Counted from the stretch's first letter, positions 1-9,286 are shown. The stretch is 64,000 nucleotides of DNA from Leucobacter viscericola (GCF_011299575.1 NZ_CP049863.1:2852001-2916000); one strand, 5' to 3'. Notes: generated from the sequence alone by a model not told the origin. Program-made: numbers and translations.

Positions 1-13
1 GACAGATGAGGGC

Positions 14-871
14 GTGGACGACGTGGATCGTCCAGACCCCTCACCGGAGGCGAGCCCTAAGGCCGCAAAAGAGCCGTCTGTCCCGCAGGCGAGTTTTGCG
101 GATCCTGCGAGTCGGAAGCGTTCTCCGCTGATGCGGGTTGTTGCTGTTCTGGTGCTGGTCTTCACGGCCTGGCATTTGTTCGCGTCGTTCTTGTGGATCG
201 CGCCGGTAACGCCGTTGCGTGAGCTCGTGCCGGGGAACATGTTGTCGTCGTACATGATTCCGATGTTTGGGCAGAGCTGGAGCGTGTTCGCGCCCGCTCC
301 TATTAATGGTGATTTCTCGTTGAAGGTGCGCGCCCAGGTCGAACAGAACGGTGAGCTGGTGGAGACCGACTGGGTGGATGCCGCTCAGATCGAGGTGCAT
401 GCCATGCACACCCATAACCTGTTCCCGCCGCGTGCGAGTACCGCGGGCCTGCAGCAGGCGTCCGCGTTGAAGAACGCGTGGGACGATCTCGCGGGAGACC
501 AGCAAGCCCTGGTTGCTGAAGACTTCGTGCAAGACGACACGGCGGGCGAGCGGCTCAGCTACTTGTTGACCGAGGATGACCCGAACTTTGTGGGCTCGAC
601 CTATTACACGATTGAACACCGCACCGCCGCGTACGCGACCCAGGTCGCTCGTGCCGTGTGGGGCGACGGCGTGAAAGAGATCCAGTTCCAGGCTTCACGC
701 CAGAACGTGATTCCGTTCGAACAGCGGCACGATCCCGATGCGGTACGTCCTCCGGTACAGATTGTGCAGACCGGGTGGCGGGTCCCGGTCGTGCTCCACG
801 GCCAGTCCGATGTCCGTTTCGCTGAAGTGTTTACCCCGATGTACAACTCCTACGAGGAGACCAGCAAATGA
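14..871 (+). CDS. DUF5819 family membrane-anchored protein
   Basis: The function is unknown. The protein of about 285 residues has a Pro/Ala-rich cytoplasmic N-terminus, one hydrophobic segment near residues 40-63 (MRVVAVLVLVFTAWHLFASF) and a long extracytoplasmic part. The motif FGQSWSVFAPAP is typical of the DUF5819 family, which is commonly found next to HTTM proteins in actinobacteria. The frame stays open to the window edge, so the GTG at 14 may not be the true start. The stop overlaps the next ATG by 4 bp, so the two genes are translationally coupled. The partner suggests that both act together in the membrane. Confidence 0.8.
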   Translation: MDDVDRPDPSPEASPKAAKEPSVPQASFADPASRKRSPLMRVVAVLVLVFTAWHLFASFLWIAPVTPLRELVPGNMLSSYMIPMFGQSWSVFAPAPINGDFSLKVRAQVEQNGELVETDWVDAAQIEVHAMHTHNLFPPRASTAGLQQASALKNAWDDLAGDQQALVAEDFVQDDTAGERLSYLLTEDDPNFVGSTYYTIEHRTAAYATQVARAVWGDGVKEIQFQASRQNVIPFEQRHDPDAVRPPVQIVQTGWRVPVVLHGQSDVRFAEVFTPMYNSYEETSK

Positions 872-1998
872 GCGCTCAACAGCCCACAACAGACCCCACA
901 CCCGGTGTCGGAGCCGGCCTGAAACGCCTTCTCGTAGGTGTCTTCCGAGACGGCTGGAAAAACCTCGTCGCGCAACTCACCCTGCTACGCGACTTTTTCG
1001 AGCACTGGCTCATGGACGCGCCGAAGGCCAGGTACGGGATCGCGGTCACCCGCATGTTGTTCTCGTTCGCGGCGATCGGGATCCTGCTCACGAACTTCAA
1101 CACCCGCTTTTACGCGTTCGGGACGGGGTCTGCGTGGTCGAGTGAGCTCGATAAACCCATCAGCGATTTCCCGAATATCTGGTTGTTCTCCTTCTTCTAC
1201 CGCATTATCGAGAACGACACCCTGTTCACGATCGCGTACATCCTGCTCGGGGTCCTCGCGTTCATCCTGATGATTGGGTATCGCACGAAGATCGTGATGC
1301 CCATCTTCTTCGTCGGCTGGGTCAGCTTCATCGAACTGAACGACATGCTGGGGGATCAGGGCGACAACATCTTCCGCATCGTGATGCTCGTCCTCATGTT
1401 TGCCGACACCAGTAGCCGCTGGTCACTCGATGCGAAGCGGCGCAAAAAGTACGCCCTGAACCCGACCAACAGTTTTGTGGGTCGTGCACTCCGGGGTGGC
1501 CCGCTTGTACCGTCGTGGTTTCGGAACTTGTTCCACAACGTTGCGATCATGATCCTCGTCTGCCAGGTCTCCATGGTGTACGTCTCTGGCGCGTTCTACA
1601 AAGCGTCGGGAGAGCCCTGGGATGATGGCATCGCGCTCTACGCCCCAATCACGACGCAACAGTTTGGTACCTGGCCAGAACTCTCCGCGTTCTTCACCTC
1701 GTGGGGCCCAGTTGTGGCCGGGCTGACCTATATGACGCTCCTGATTCAGGCGTTCTTCCCGGCCATGCTGATGAACAAGTGGACGCGCCGTCTCGCGCTC
1801 CTCGTGATCGTCGTCTTCCACCTGGGTATCGCGCTGCTGATGGGGTTGCCGTGGTTCTCGTTGTGCATGATCGGCATCGATTCCGTGTTCATCCGCGACG
1901 TTTCGTGGCAGCGGTTGAGCCTCTGGATCACTAGTACCTATCGCGGGAAGACCACTCCCGCGACCACCACCTCTCTCATGCAAGGACAACCCGCATGA
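868..1998 (+). CDS. HTTM domain membrane protein (vitamin K-dependent carboxylase-like)
   Basis: This polytopic membrane protein of 376 residues belongs to the HTTM family, which is related to the membrane part of vitamin K-dependent gamma-glutamyl carboxylase. A conserved stretch near residue 240 (SGAFYKASGEPW) places a lysine where the carboxylase has its catalytic-base lysine. A second family stretch, HLGIALLMGLPWFSL, lies near residue 315. No soluble C-terminal carboxylase domain is present, so the substrate is unknown. It overlaps DUF5819 upstream (4 bp) and the lipoprotein downstream (ATGA), which makes a three-gene operon. A redox or modification role on exported proteins is inference only. 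Confidence 0.8.
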   Translation: MSAQQPTTDPTPGVGAGLKRLLVGVFRDGWKNLVAQLTLLRDFFEHWLMDAPKARYGIAVTRMLFSFAAIGILLTNFNTRFYAFGTGSAWSSELDKPISDFPNIWLFSFFYRIIENDTLFTIAYILLGVLAFILMIGYRTKIVMPIFFVGWVSFIELNDMLGDQGDNIFRIVMLVLMFADTSSRWSLDAKRRKKYALNPTNSFVGRALRGGPLVPSWFRNLFHNVAIMILVCQVSMVYVSGAFYKASGEPWDDGIALYAPITTQQFGTWPELSAFFTSWGPVVAGLTYMTLLIQAFFPAMLMNKWTRRLALLVIVVFHLGIALLMGLPWFSLCMIGIDSVFIRDVSWQRLSLWITSTYRGKTTPATTTSLMQGQPA

Positions 1999-2486
1999 CC
2001 CCCACACAACGTTTCACTGCTCGTACGGGTGCTGCGATCCTCGCTTCCGCGTTGATCCTCACCGGCATCGCGGGCTGTTCACCCGCACCCACCGCGTCAA
2101 AAGCGCAGCAAACCCAGGCCCCGGTCCCGATCGCTCTGCCAGATACCAGCACGGGGAAGCTCGCGGACTGGGTCATCACGCAAATGAATGGCACGAGCCC
2201 GACTGATGGGGCCGAGTTGAAGACGCGTATGGATCCCGAACTGTTGAAGGGCATCAAGGAAGCAGAGCTTGCGAAGATCCTTGACGAGCGCCAGGCGAGC
2301 CGTAACTGGGTGCCAACGAAGGTGAAAGAAACCACGATCGACGACATGAATGTGATCTATGTGCGTCTGCAGTCTGACAGCTCGGACGCGGTCACAGTGT
2401 TGCAGATTTCGCAGTCGCGTAAGAGCAAGTTGATGGCCGGTATCTACTTCCTCGCACCAGGCGCCATCGACTTCAGCAGTAAGTAG
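1995..2486 (+). CDS. Small predicted lipoprotein, third gene of DUF5819-HTTM operon
   Basis: This 163-residue protein has a lipoprotein signal peptide, with hydrophobic core AAILASALILTGIAG followed by lipobox cysteine in IAGCSP. The mature part is about 135 residues, with an Ala/Pro/Gln linker and then a compact alpha/beta domain. It weakly recalls the Cpe/DUF3887 type of small extracytoplasmic domain, but I cannot assign a family. It starts at an ATG overlapping the HTTM stop. The lipid anchor would place it on the outer face of the membrane beside its two membrane-bound partners. Confidence 0.7.
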   Translation: MTPTQRFTARTGAAILASALILTGIAGCSPAPTASKAQQTQAPVPIALPDTSTGKLADWVITQMNGTSPTDGAELKTRMDPELLKGIKEAELAKILDERQASRNWVPTKVKETTIDDMNVIYVRLQSDSSDAVTVLQISQSRKSKLMAGIYFLAPGAIDFSSK

Positions 2487-2634
2487 CGGCAAACCCGGGA
2501 AGGAGCAAAGGCAGCAATTCGCGAGCTCCTCTGAGCGGAGTGATGCTGGCGATCCGCCGCGTTCGCAATCTTCAGTCCTAAAGGTTCTGTAATCCGGGCA
2601 TTCATTTTGGGTGTCCACGTGAATAAGGAGAAAA

Positions 2635-5600
2635 ATGAAACAGCCAATGTTGAGGCGCTTAGCACCGGTGGCGGTGGTGGGTTTGACAACGTTTTCACTG
2701 TTGGGATCATCGCTCGTAGCCAATGCGGCTGATCCTGAGACCACCGAGTACAAAAAATGCTTGGCCGACAACACTGTTCTGGTCATGCCTGATAGCCCGG
2801 AGTGGAACACCGGTGCTGAAAACGCGAACCTCGGAGCGTGGTGGCCCGAAGGGCAAGCGACGATCGAGTCAGACGGTCTGCATGTATCGGCGGAAGAAAC
2901 AGGGCCACGTGCGGCTGTGACATTCAATTTGCCGCAGAATATCGAGCCGGCAGATCTGTGTATCCCAGACATGAAATACAGCGGTACGGGCGCTCAGCCA
3001 GCCCTGAACTATGTGCCGCACCTTGAAACCGTCAACAACGATGTGAACGCCAATGCTTACACCTCGTTTGTTATGGCGGGGCCAGAGAACTGGTGGTACA
3101 CCAAGAACTCCACAAAGCCATGGAAAACGGAAATTGGGATCGATAATGTTCCGCTCAAGGCCTTCTTTGACGGCGGTTGGGCGACAGACGTGTATCGTGC
3201 AGGATTCTCGCTCGGTTCTGGGTCAACTGGCGAGGGTGTACTCTCATCTGTGACGTTTGGGGGCACGAAGTACGTGTTCACCGATGTCTACGTCGATGAT
3301 CTGAACATGATGTCGCTTTCTACCCCCGCTGGCAGGATGCCCACCATGCCGAAGGCGAAAATTACCTGGAGCGATGGGTCATACTCCGAGGACGAGGTCG
3401 ATTGGGATGCAATCGATCCTGCGGACCTGGTGGAAGGCGCCTTTCTCTATGTAGATGGAATAGTTAGGAACACCAAGAACCCCGAAGCCGAGCCGATTCC
3501 AGTCAGGACTGAGCTCACGGTAGAAGCTGCGGTTCCAGAAGATGTTATTCTGCCCGACGAAGAGACAGCCGTTGGTGTGGGCATTGACCTGCCCGATGCC
3601 GTCACGGTTACCTGGACTGACGGCAGGAATGAAGAGGCAGACGTTTCATGGGAAGAGTTCAAGCCCACTGAAGCAGGCGAGTTCACTGTGAATGGCGTCG
3701 CCAAACTTGCGGGCGGTGACGAAGTTAATGTGACCAAGAAGGTCACTGTTGTCGAGCTCGCCGCGACTGGATACGAGCCGGTTGCAGACACCTTGACTGC
3801 CGCTGGCGTCGCTCCGGTCATGCCTAAGTTTGTGAGGGTGAACTGGAACTACGGTCCTTCGACTGAGCTTCCTGCGGTGTGGGACGCGGTTGATGTTTCT
3901 GAGCCTGGAACCTTTGAGGTCGGCGGCAAAGTTGCGATAGCGGGCGCTGATGCGCTTGATGTGAAAGCAAACGTGATCGTGTCTGATGCGGTTGCGGTTG
4001 ATGTTGCGCCTGTTACTGATGTGTCGACGCTTACTGGTGTGAAGCCTGAGTTGCCTGCCAAGGTGACGGTCAACATGAGTGACGGTAAGACCGTGGAGCT
4101 TCCTGTTGTGTGGGACGCGGTTGATGCTGATGATTATGCGGTTGCTGGTGGCTTTACCGTGAAGGGTTCGGTTGCCATTGATGGTGCTGATGCGCTTGAA
4201 GCATCCGTAAAGGTAGTTGTGACTGATGCGGTTGCGGTTGATGTTGCGCCTGTTACTGATGTGTCGACGCTTACTGGTGTGAAGCCTGAGTTGCCTGCCA
4301 AGGTGACGGTCAACATGAGTGACGGTAAGACCGTGGAGCTTCCTGTTGTGTGGGACGCGGTTGATGCTGATGATTATGCGGTTGCTGGTGACTTTACCGT
4401 GAAGGGTTCGGTTGCCATTGATGGTGCTGATGCGCTTGAAGCATCCGTAAAGGTTGTTGTGTCTGATGCGGTTGCGGTTGATGTTGCGCCTGTTGCTGAT
4501 GTGTCGACGCCTGCTGGTGTGAAGCCTGAGTTGCCTGCCAAGGTGACGGTCAACATGAGTGACGGTAAGACCGTGGAGCTTCCTGTTGTGTGGGACGCGG
4601 TTGATGCTGATGATTATGCGGTTGCTGGTGACTTTACCGTGAAGGGTTCGGTTGCCATTGATGGTGCTGATGCGCTTGAAGCATCCGTAAAGGTTGTTGT
4701 GTCTGATGCGGTTGCGGTTGAGGTTGCGCCGGTTGCTGATGTGTCGACGCCTGCTGGTGTGAAGCCTGAGTTGCCTGCCAAGGTGACGGTCAACATGAGT
4801 GACGGTAAGACCGTGGAGCTTCCTGTTGTGTGGGACGCGGTTGATGCTGATGATTATGCGGTTGCTGGTGACTTTACCGTGAAGGGTTCGGTTGCCATTG
4901 ATGGTGCTGATGCGCTTGAAGCATCGGTGAAGGTTGTTGTGACCGCGGTTGTTGTTCCGCCGGCTCCGAAGCCTTCCGTCTCGGGTTCGACCAAGTCTGT
5001 CGATGCTGGCGGCAAGATCACCATCACGGGCAAGGACTTCGCACCGAACGAATCAGTCACCGTCACGCTCGGTGGATCCAACCTCGCAACTGCAAAGGCT
5101 GATGCGAACGGCAAACTGTCGATAACTGTCACGATTCCCGTAAAGACCACCGAGGGCAAACACGCCATCACAGTAAAGGGTGCGAGCTCTGACGCACTCA
5201 CCGTCGAACTGACCGTGAAGAAAGGCAAGGTCGACCCGGCCTGCGTAGTTCCTTCGAAGAGCCCTGTGTTCTTGGATACTCCGGTGTCGCACAAGTTCTA
5301 TAAAGAGATCGACTGGATGTACTGCATGAAGTACACCACCGGTATCAAGGCTCCCAACGGTCTGAACTATGCGCCGCAGCAGGAACTGACTCGAGAGGCG
5401 ATGGCGGCATTCATTTACCGTCTCGAAGCACCGAAGGGTTATGTGGCTCCGAAGGTGTCTCCGTTCGCTGATGTGAAGCCTGGCGATAAGTTCTACACGG
5501 AGATCGCGTGGATGTTCGACAAGAAGCTGTCCACGGGTACGAAGCAGGCCACCGGTAAGCCGATGTTTATGCCGAAGGACAGCCTGTCGCGTGAAGCAAT

Positions 5601-5838
5601 GGCCGCGTTTATTTACCGTCTTGAGGCTCCGAAGAACTACACGGCTCCGAAGAAGTCGGCTCTGGCCGACATGAAGCCGGGGATGTCGTTCTACAAGGAG
5701 ATCTCGTGGATGTACGACGTGAAGCTCACGACTGGTAATAAGACGGCTGCGGGCAAGGAATACCTGCCCAAGGACAAGCTGACGCGTCAGGCGATGGCTG
5801 CGTTTATTTACCGTCTGGTCACCGACTACCGCAATTAG
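2635..5838 (+). CDS. Giant secreted surface protein with Big_4-like repeats and three SLH-like modules
   Basis: This 1067-residue protein has a strong AAGGAG ribosome binding site at 2625-2630. A signal peptide spans about residues 1-32 (cleavage after VANA). The N-terminal beta-rich domain (about 33-230) has no family I recognise. Ig-like units of the Big_4 type follow (P-x-V-x-V-x-x-S-DG...V-x-W-D-x-V), and residues 449-769 are four nearly identical 80-residue copies. One further Ig-like domain spans about 780-865 (TITGKDFAPNESVTVT). Three SLH-like modules (about 876-1067) carry the pattern F-x-D-V-x-P-G...FY-x-E-I-x-W-M and R-E-A-M-A-A-F-I-Y-R-L. The protein is presumably displayed on the cell wall as an adhesin or structural protein. 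The ligand is unknown. Confidence 0.85.
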   Translation: MKQPMLRRLAPVAVVGLTTFSLLGSSLVANAADPETTEYKKCLADNTVLVMPDSPEWNTGAENANLGAWWPEGQATIESDGLHVSAEETGPRAAVTFNLPQNIEPADLCIPDMKYSGTGAQPALNYVPHLETVNNDVNANAYTSFVMAGPENWWYTKNSTKPWKTEIGIDNVPLKAFFDGGWATDVYRAGFSLGSGSTGEGVLSSVTFGGTKYVFTDVYVDDLNMMSLSTPAGRMPTMPKAKITWSDGSYSEDEVDWDAIDPADLVEGAFLYVDGIVRNTKNPEAEPIPVRTELTVEAAVPEDVILPDEETAVGVGIDLPDAVTVTWTDGRNEEADVSWEEFKPTEAGEFTVNGVAKLAGGDEVNVTKKVTVVELAATGYEPVADTLTAAGVAPVMPKFVRVNWNYGPSTELPAVWDAVDVSEPGTFEVGGKVAIAGADALDVKANVIVSDAVAVDVAPVTDVSTLTGVKPELPAKVTVNMSDGKTVELPVVWDAVDADDYAVAGGFTVKGSVAIDGADALEASVKVVVTDAVAVDVAPVTDVSTLTGVKPELPAKVTVNMSDGKTVELPVVWDAVDADDYAVAGDFTVKGSVAIDGADALEASVKVVVSDAVAVDVAPVADVSTPAGVKPELPAKVTVNMSDGKTVELPVVWDAVDADDYAVAGDFTVKGSVAIDGADALEASVKVVVSDAVAVEVAPVADVSTPAGVKPELPAKVTVNMSDGKTVELPVVWDAVDADDYAVAGDFTVKGSVAIDGADALEASVKVVVTAVVVPPAPKPSVSGSTKSVDAGGKITITGKDFAPNESVTVTLGGSNLATAKADANGKLSITVTIPVKTTEGKHAITVKGASSDALTVELTVKKGKVDPACVVPSKSPVFLDTPVSHKFYKEIDWMYCMKYTTGIKAPNGLNYAPQQELTREAMAAFIYRLEAPKGYVAPKVSPFADVKPGDKFYTEIAWMFDKKLSTGTKQATGKPMFMPKDSLSREAMAAFIYRLEAPKNYTAPKKSALADMKPGMSFYKEISWMYDVKLTTGNKTAAGKEYLPKDKLTRQAMAAFIYRLVTDYRN
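3981..4944 (+). repeat. Four tandem 240-bp repeats inside a surface-protein gene
   Basis: The same block starts at 4021, 4261, 4501 and 4741, so the period is exactly 240 bp (80 codons). Copies differ at only a few positions, such as GGC/GAC near 4148 and ACT/GCT in the VTDVSTLTG/VADVSTPAG segment. A diverged unit of similar length lies just upstream (about 3757-3980). Near-identity at synonymous sites implies recent duplication or gene conversion, and recombination should change the copy number. Confidence 0.95.
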
Positions 5839-5851
5839 TCAATCACTCGCT

Positions 5852-5964
5852 GTTGTATCTGAGTGCGTGGCCATGCGTGCCCAGATACAACGGCAGTCCC
5901 CGCTCATATGAGCGGGGACATCTGTCTGGTCGGTGCGGAGTGTGCAAGTCTTTGCACCGACCAG
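5852..5964. repeat. Three consecutive unrelated inverted repeats between two surface-protein genes
   Basis: Repeat 1 has GTTGTATCTG (5852-5861) against CAGATACAAC (5882-5891). Repeat 2 is a perfect loopless 24-bp palindrome at 5896-5919, half-site GTCCCCGCTCAT. Repeat 3 has CTGGTCGGTGC (5926-5936) against GCACCGACCAG (5954-5964), with an alternative inner stem GTGCAA (5942-5947) against TTGCAC (5952-5957). No T tract follows. They may terminate transcription of the upstream gene, form an mRNA leader for the next gene, or bind a dimeric regulator. Confidence 0.85.
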
Positions 5965-6006
5965 CCTCACCTGTCCTCGGAGGGCTCTGGAAGGTTTTTG
6001 TTCCAC

Positions 6007-7800
6007 ATGTTTCATAAATTGAAGTACCGATCGCAAGTAGCTCCAAAGGTGGAGCCGCGATCCCGAAATCATATTCGTATTCTGCGACCACTCGCACTTG
6101 GTGCGGTCGCTCTTTTGGGGTTTTCGGGCCTTACAATCTCAGGTGCAGACCAGGCTCTCGCTGTCACGAACGTGACGAACGGTCGCATTCAGATTGATCA
6201 GCCCAACCCGGTCAGTGAAATCACTCTGGCGAATGGGTACCGACAGCAGTATTACTCCCGCACGCTGGGCGGAAAAGCATTCTACGGGAGCGGCGGGTAT
6301 CCTGTCTTTTTTGATGCGGGGCGAAACAAATCGATCCCGCTTCCGAGCGAAACTCAAGCTTCGGGCGGCACCGGCACTGTCGGCGACCCCTTCTGGTTGG
6401 AAACCTCCGGTGTTTTTAGCGACCCGGCATATGCGGGGTCGACATTTACGCAGCGCCTAAGCTACGTGATTGGCACCGAGTACATGCGCAATGACATGAC
6501 TATCACGAACAACAGCTCCGAAACGCAGAACATTCAGTTTGGTCAGTACGCTGACTGTTTCTTCAACGGGGACGACAACGGAACCAGCCGCGTAGTCTCT
6601 GGCCAGATGGTGCAGTGCGTGCAGGGCTCCAAAGCGATGTCGCTGATCGCTGTTACCCCTGGAGCGGCATTTGCAGGCGGGCACTATATTGGTGTCCGCA
6701 AAAAGGTTCTCGGTGACTTTGTCGGCACGGCGTCTGCTGACAAGTGCTTCAACTCCAGCTCGCTGGAAATGAATTGCAATACGTATCTCGATAACGGGTT
6801 TGGGATGGTCTGGAAGGATCAGATCGCACCAGGATCGACCGTCACGAAGACTGGCTACCTGAGCTATACCGACAAATTGGCGTTTGTGAATCTGACGCCG
6901 GAGTCTGCGGTATCTTCGACTTCAGTTCGTCCGAACCAGAATGTCACGTACAAGCTGTCGGTCAAGAACGCTGGCCCCTCAGCATCTGAGGGCACCAAGG
7001 TAGCATTTGCACTTCCTGCCGGATTCTCGTACGTGAGCGCGAGTGGAACGGGAAGCTATAACGCTGCAGCAGGCACTTGGGAGATTGGTACGATCGGGAT
7101 CAACGGCGAGGCCACTATCGAGATCGTCGCGAAAGCTCTGCAGCCCGGTGAATGGACCACGAAAACTACTGCGACCGCATCTGACGGGATTGATACTGCT
7201 CCCTGCCAAGCTGACGATAGCTGTGGATCACCGCTCACTGTGACAGTCCTTGCTACAGGAGTGGCTGCGAACAGCACCATCACGGCAGCGCCTGCGCAGT
7301 TGACCGCTGACGGTACGTCGCAGTCCACCATCACCGTGACCGCGTATGACGCTGCCGGTGACCCGGTCGGGTTTGGCGGCGCGAAGGTCGTTCTAGCGAC
7401 CGACCTTGGCACACTGTCGAACGTGAAGGACAACGGTGACGGCACTTACACCGCGACTCTGACATCGACAAAGTCTGGACCCGCAACCGTCAGCGTTGAG
7501 TTGAACGACGAGACGGTCCCCAGAACCGCGCTGGTGCAATTTAATGCCGGGGCAGTAGCCACCGCAAAATACAGTGTGACCGATGACGTGCAGGTGGTTG
7601 GCACCGGACAGCACACAATCACGATCACGCTGGCCGACGCCCACAACAACCCCGTCTTGGGTAAGGCCGGAAAGCTCACCGCTTCTGCCGCACCCGGCCT
7701 CGGTGATGGAGAGATTTCGGCGTTCAACGCGACGGGAACGCCGGGGAGTACACGGCCACAGTCACCTCCACCGTTGCGAAACCACAAGCCATCACAGTGA
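6007..7800 (+). CDS. Invasin-like LAATG-anchored surface protein, N-terminal part (frameshifted)
   Basis: I chose the ATG at 6007 because a signal peptide follows it directly (core PLALGAVALLGFSGLTISG, cleavage after ALA); the open frame itself extends further upstream. The mature region has an unassigned beta-rich domain to about residue 290. A DUF11-like domain follows (SVKNAGPSASEGTKVAF), then a Big_1/invasin-type Ig domain (PAQLTADGTSQSTITVT) and the start of a tandem invasin-like series. The reading frame is lost at the GGGG run 7743-7746. One extra base there would continue as E-Y-T-A-T-V into the next open frame, so this and the following entry are one gene, 6007-9272. Confidence 0.8.
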   Translation: MFHKLKYRSQVAPKVEPRSRNHIRILRPLALGAVALLGFSGLTISGADQALAVTNVTNGRIQIDQPNPVSEITLANGYRQQYYSRTLGGKAFYGSGGYPVFFDAGRNKSIPLPSETQASGGTGTVGDPFWLETSGVFSDPAYAGSTFTQRLSYVIGTEYMRNDMTITNNSSETQNIQFGQYADCFFNGDDNGTSRVVSGQMVQCVQGSKAMSLIAVTPGAAFAGGHYIGVRKKVLGDFVGTASADKCFNSSSLEMNCNTYLDNGFGMVWKDQIAPGSTVTKTGYLSYTDKLAFVNLTPESAVSSTSVRPNQNVTYKLSVKNAGPSASEGTKVAFALPAGFSYVSASGTGSYNAAAGTWEIGTIGINGEATIEIVAKALQPGEWTTKTTATASDGIDTAPCQADDSCGSPLTVTVLATGVAANSTITAAPAQLTADGTSQSTITVTAYDAAGDPVGFGGAKVVLATDLGTLSNVKDNGDGTYTATLTSTKSGPATVSVELNDETVPRTALVQFNAGAVATAKYSVTDDVQVVGTGQHTITITLADAHNNPVLGKAGKLTASAAPGLGDGEISAFNATGTPGSTRPQSPPPLRNHKPSQ

Positions 7801-9272
7801 ACATTGATGGGAGTCCGGCGACGGCTGACGGAAATGCGAGCGCAAGGTTCTCGCCCGGTCCGCTGGCCAGCAAGATCTACTCCGTTACCGGTGGTGATGT
7901 GTCAGTAGAGGGCGGATCGCACTCAGTAACATTGGCGCTTGCTGATCAGTACGGTAACCCGATCCCTGGGTTCACCGGTTCTCTTCTCGCGGAAAGTCAG
8001 GATGATTTGGGTGACGGCGAGATCTCGGCGTTCACGGAGTCCACTATCCCAGGTACTTATGAGGCGAAAATCACCTCGACCAGTTCCGGCTCCAAGAAGA
8101 TTGAGGTCTCGGTTGCTGGCGCCCAAGCAACGGTTGGCGCCCGCGACACGGCGAGCTTTATCCCCGGTGGTGTGTCTATCCCTCACGAAGGCACCCGATA
8201 CTCGGTGACCGAGGGCGACCGTGTAGTCGGCGACGGCACCCACACCGTCACCGTGACCCTGGTGGATAAGTATGGCAACCCCGTGCCCGGTCAGGCAGCA
8301 GGATTGTCGGCGACAATTCCGGAGGCTCTCGGAACGGGCGGGCTGAGTGAGTTTGAAGAAACTTCAACCCTCGGCACCTACACAGCAACCCTCGCGTCTA
8401 CTATCGCGGGGGCGAAGGACGTGGCGATCCTGCACGGTGGCGACCGACTCACCGAGACCGGAAACAAGGTCGCGAAGTTCATTCCTGGCGCTATTGATTC
8501 CCCGGCATACACGGTGTCGCTCGGTTCCCGCGTCGTTGGTGAAGACGCGCACACGGTGACGGTGAAGCTTGCCGACAAATACGGAAACGTGGTTTCCGGA
8601 ATGGCTGCAGAGTTGAAAGCCGCAACGACCGACGAACTCGGAGAGGGCGCCGTCTCGGCATTTGTTGAGACGGGTACCCCGGGTACCTACACTGCCACGG
8701 TCGCGTCCACGCGTTCGGGCGGCAAACAAATGACCGTCTCGCTCACCGGAAACCCGGTGACTGTGCAGGGTAATGCCGTCGCTCTGTTCGGAGCAGGTGC
8801 GGTTAGCAGCATTAAGTATGTCATTACGACCGGCGAAGAGATGGTGGGTTCTGGCAAGCACACCGTCACGATTATGCTCGCTGACAAATACGGCAACCCG
8901 GTTCCCGGTCAGTCTGGAAAATTGAAGATCACGGCGAAGGACGATCTGGGCAAGGGATCGATCTCCGACATCGTGGAAACTGATGTTCCGGGCACATACA
9001 CGGCAACGATTACCTCGACAATCGCGGGTACGAAGGCGCTCACGATCACGGTCGATGGTGTCGAAGACGTGGAAGGTGTCGCTGACGGCAACGACGCGGC
9101 GCACTTCGCAGCCCTGCCGCAGGAGAAGGCTCCGCCTGCTCCAGCACCGGAGCTTGCTGCAACGGGCGGATCCTCAGTGTTGCCAGTGGCCGGGATCTCG
9201 ATTCTGTTGCTGCTCGTTGGCGGAGCACTTCTTGTATTCCACAACCGTGGTCGCAAGCAGCGCTCAAAGTAG
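7797..9272 (+). CDS. Invasin-like surface protein, C-terminal part with LAATG sortase signal (frameshifted)
   Basis: This is the continuation of the preceding gene after a one-base frameshift; the homologous frame actually begins at 7746. It holds four repeats of about 90 residues of the invasin Ig type, each with a core like H-T-V-T-V-T-L-x-D-K-Y-G-N-P-V-P-G and an ending G-T-Y-T-A-T. The C-terminus is a sorting signal: LAATG, a hydrophobic helix (GISILLLLVGGALLVF) and a basic tail (HNRGRKQRSK). LAxTG is the motif used by class E sortases in actinobacteria, so the protein should be covalently wall-linked. The GTG at 7797 is not a natural start. No sortase gene is in the window. Confidence 0.8.
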   Translation: MNIDGSPATADGNASARFSPGPLASKIYSVTGGDVSVEGGSHSVTLALADQYGNPIPGFTGSLLAESQDDLGDGEISAFTESTIPGTYEAKITSTSSGSKKIEVSVAGAQATVGARDTASFIPGGVSIPHEGTRYSVTEGDRVVGDGTHTVTVTLVDKYGNPVPGQAAGLSATIPEALGTGGLSEFEETSTLGTYTATLASTIAGAKDVAILHGGDRLTETGNKVAKFIPGAIDSPAYTVSLGSRVVGEDAHTVTVKLADKYGNVVSGMAAELKAATTDELGEGAVSAFVETGTPGTYTATVASTRSGGKQMTVSLTGNPVTVQGNAVALFGAGAVSSIKYVITTGEEMVGSGKHTVTIMLADKYGNPVPGQSGKLKITAKDDLGKGSISDIVETDVPGTYTATITSTIAGTKALTITVDGVEDVEGVADGNDAAHFAALPQEKAPPAPAPELAATGGSSVLPVAGISILLLLVGGALLVFHNRGRKQRSK

Positions 9273-9286
9273 CGACGAGCCCGTGT

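Noticed and set aside
2097..2972. 291-codon minus-strand frame across the lipoprotein and the first giant gene
   Set aside because: It is antisense to two well-supported genes and their intergenic region, with no ribosome binding site or domain.
3981..4944. CRISPR-like array
   Set aside because: The repeat is continuous coding DNA with a 240-bp period and no spacers.
5839..6097. Short minus-strand open frames before the invasin-like gene
   Set aside because: They cover the palindromes and the start of the plus-strand gene and show no protein features.
7738..7752. Programmed -1 frameshift site
   Set aside because: The GGGG run would allow a slip, but the required slippery heptamer is not in phase and no downstream pseudoknot was evident. 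A sequencing indel or mutation is simpler.
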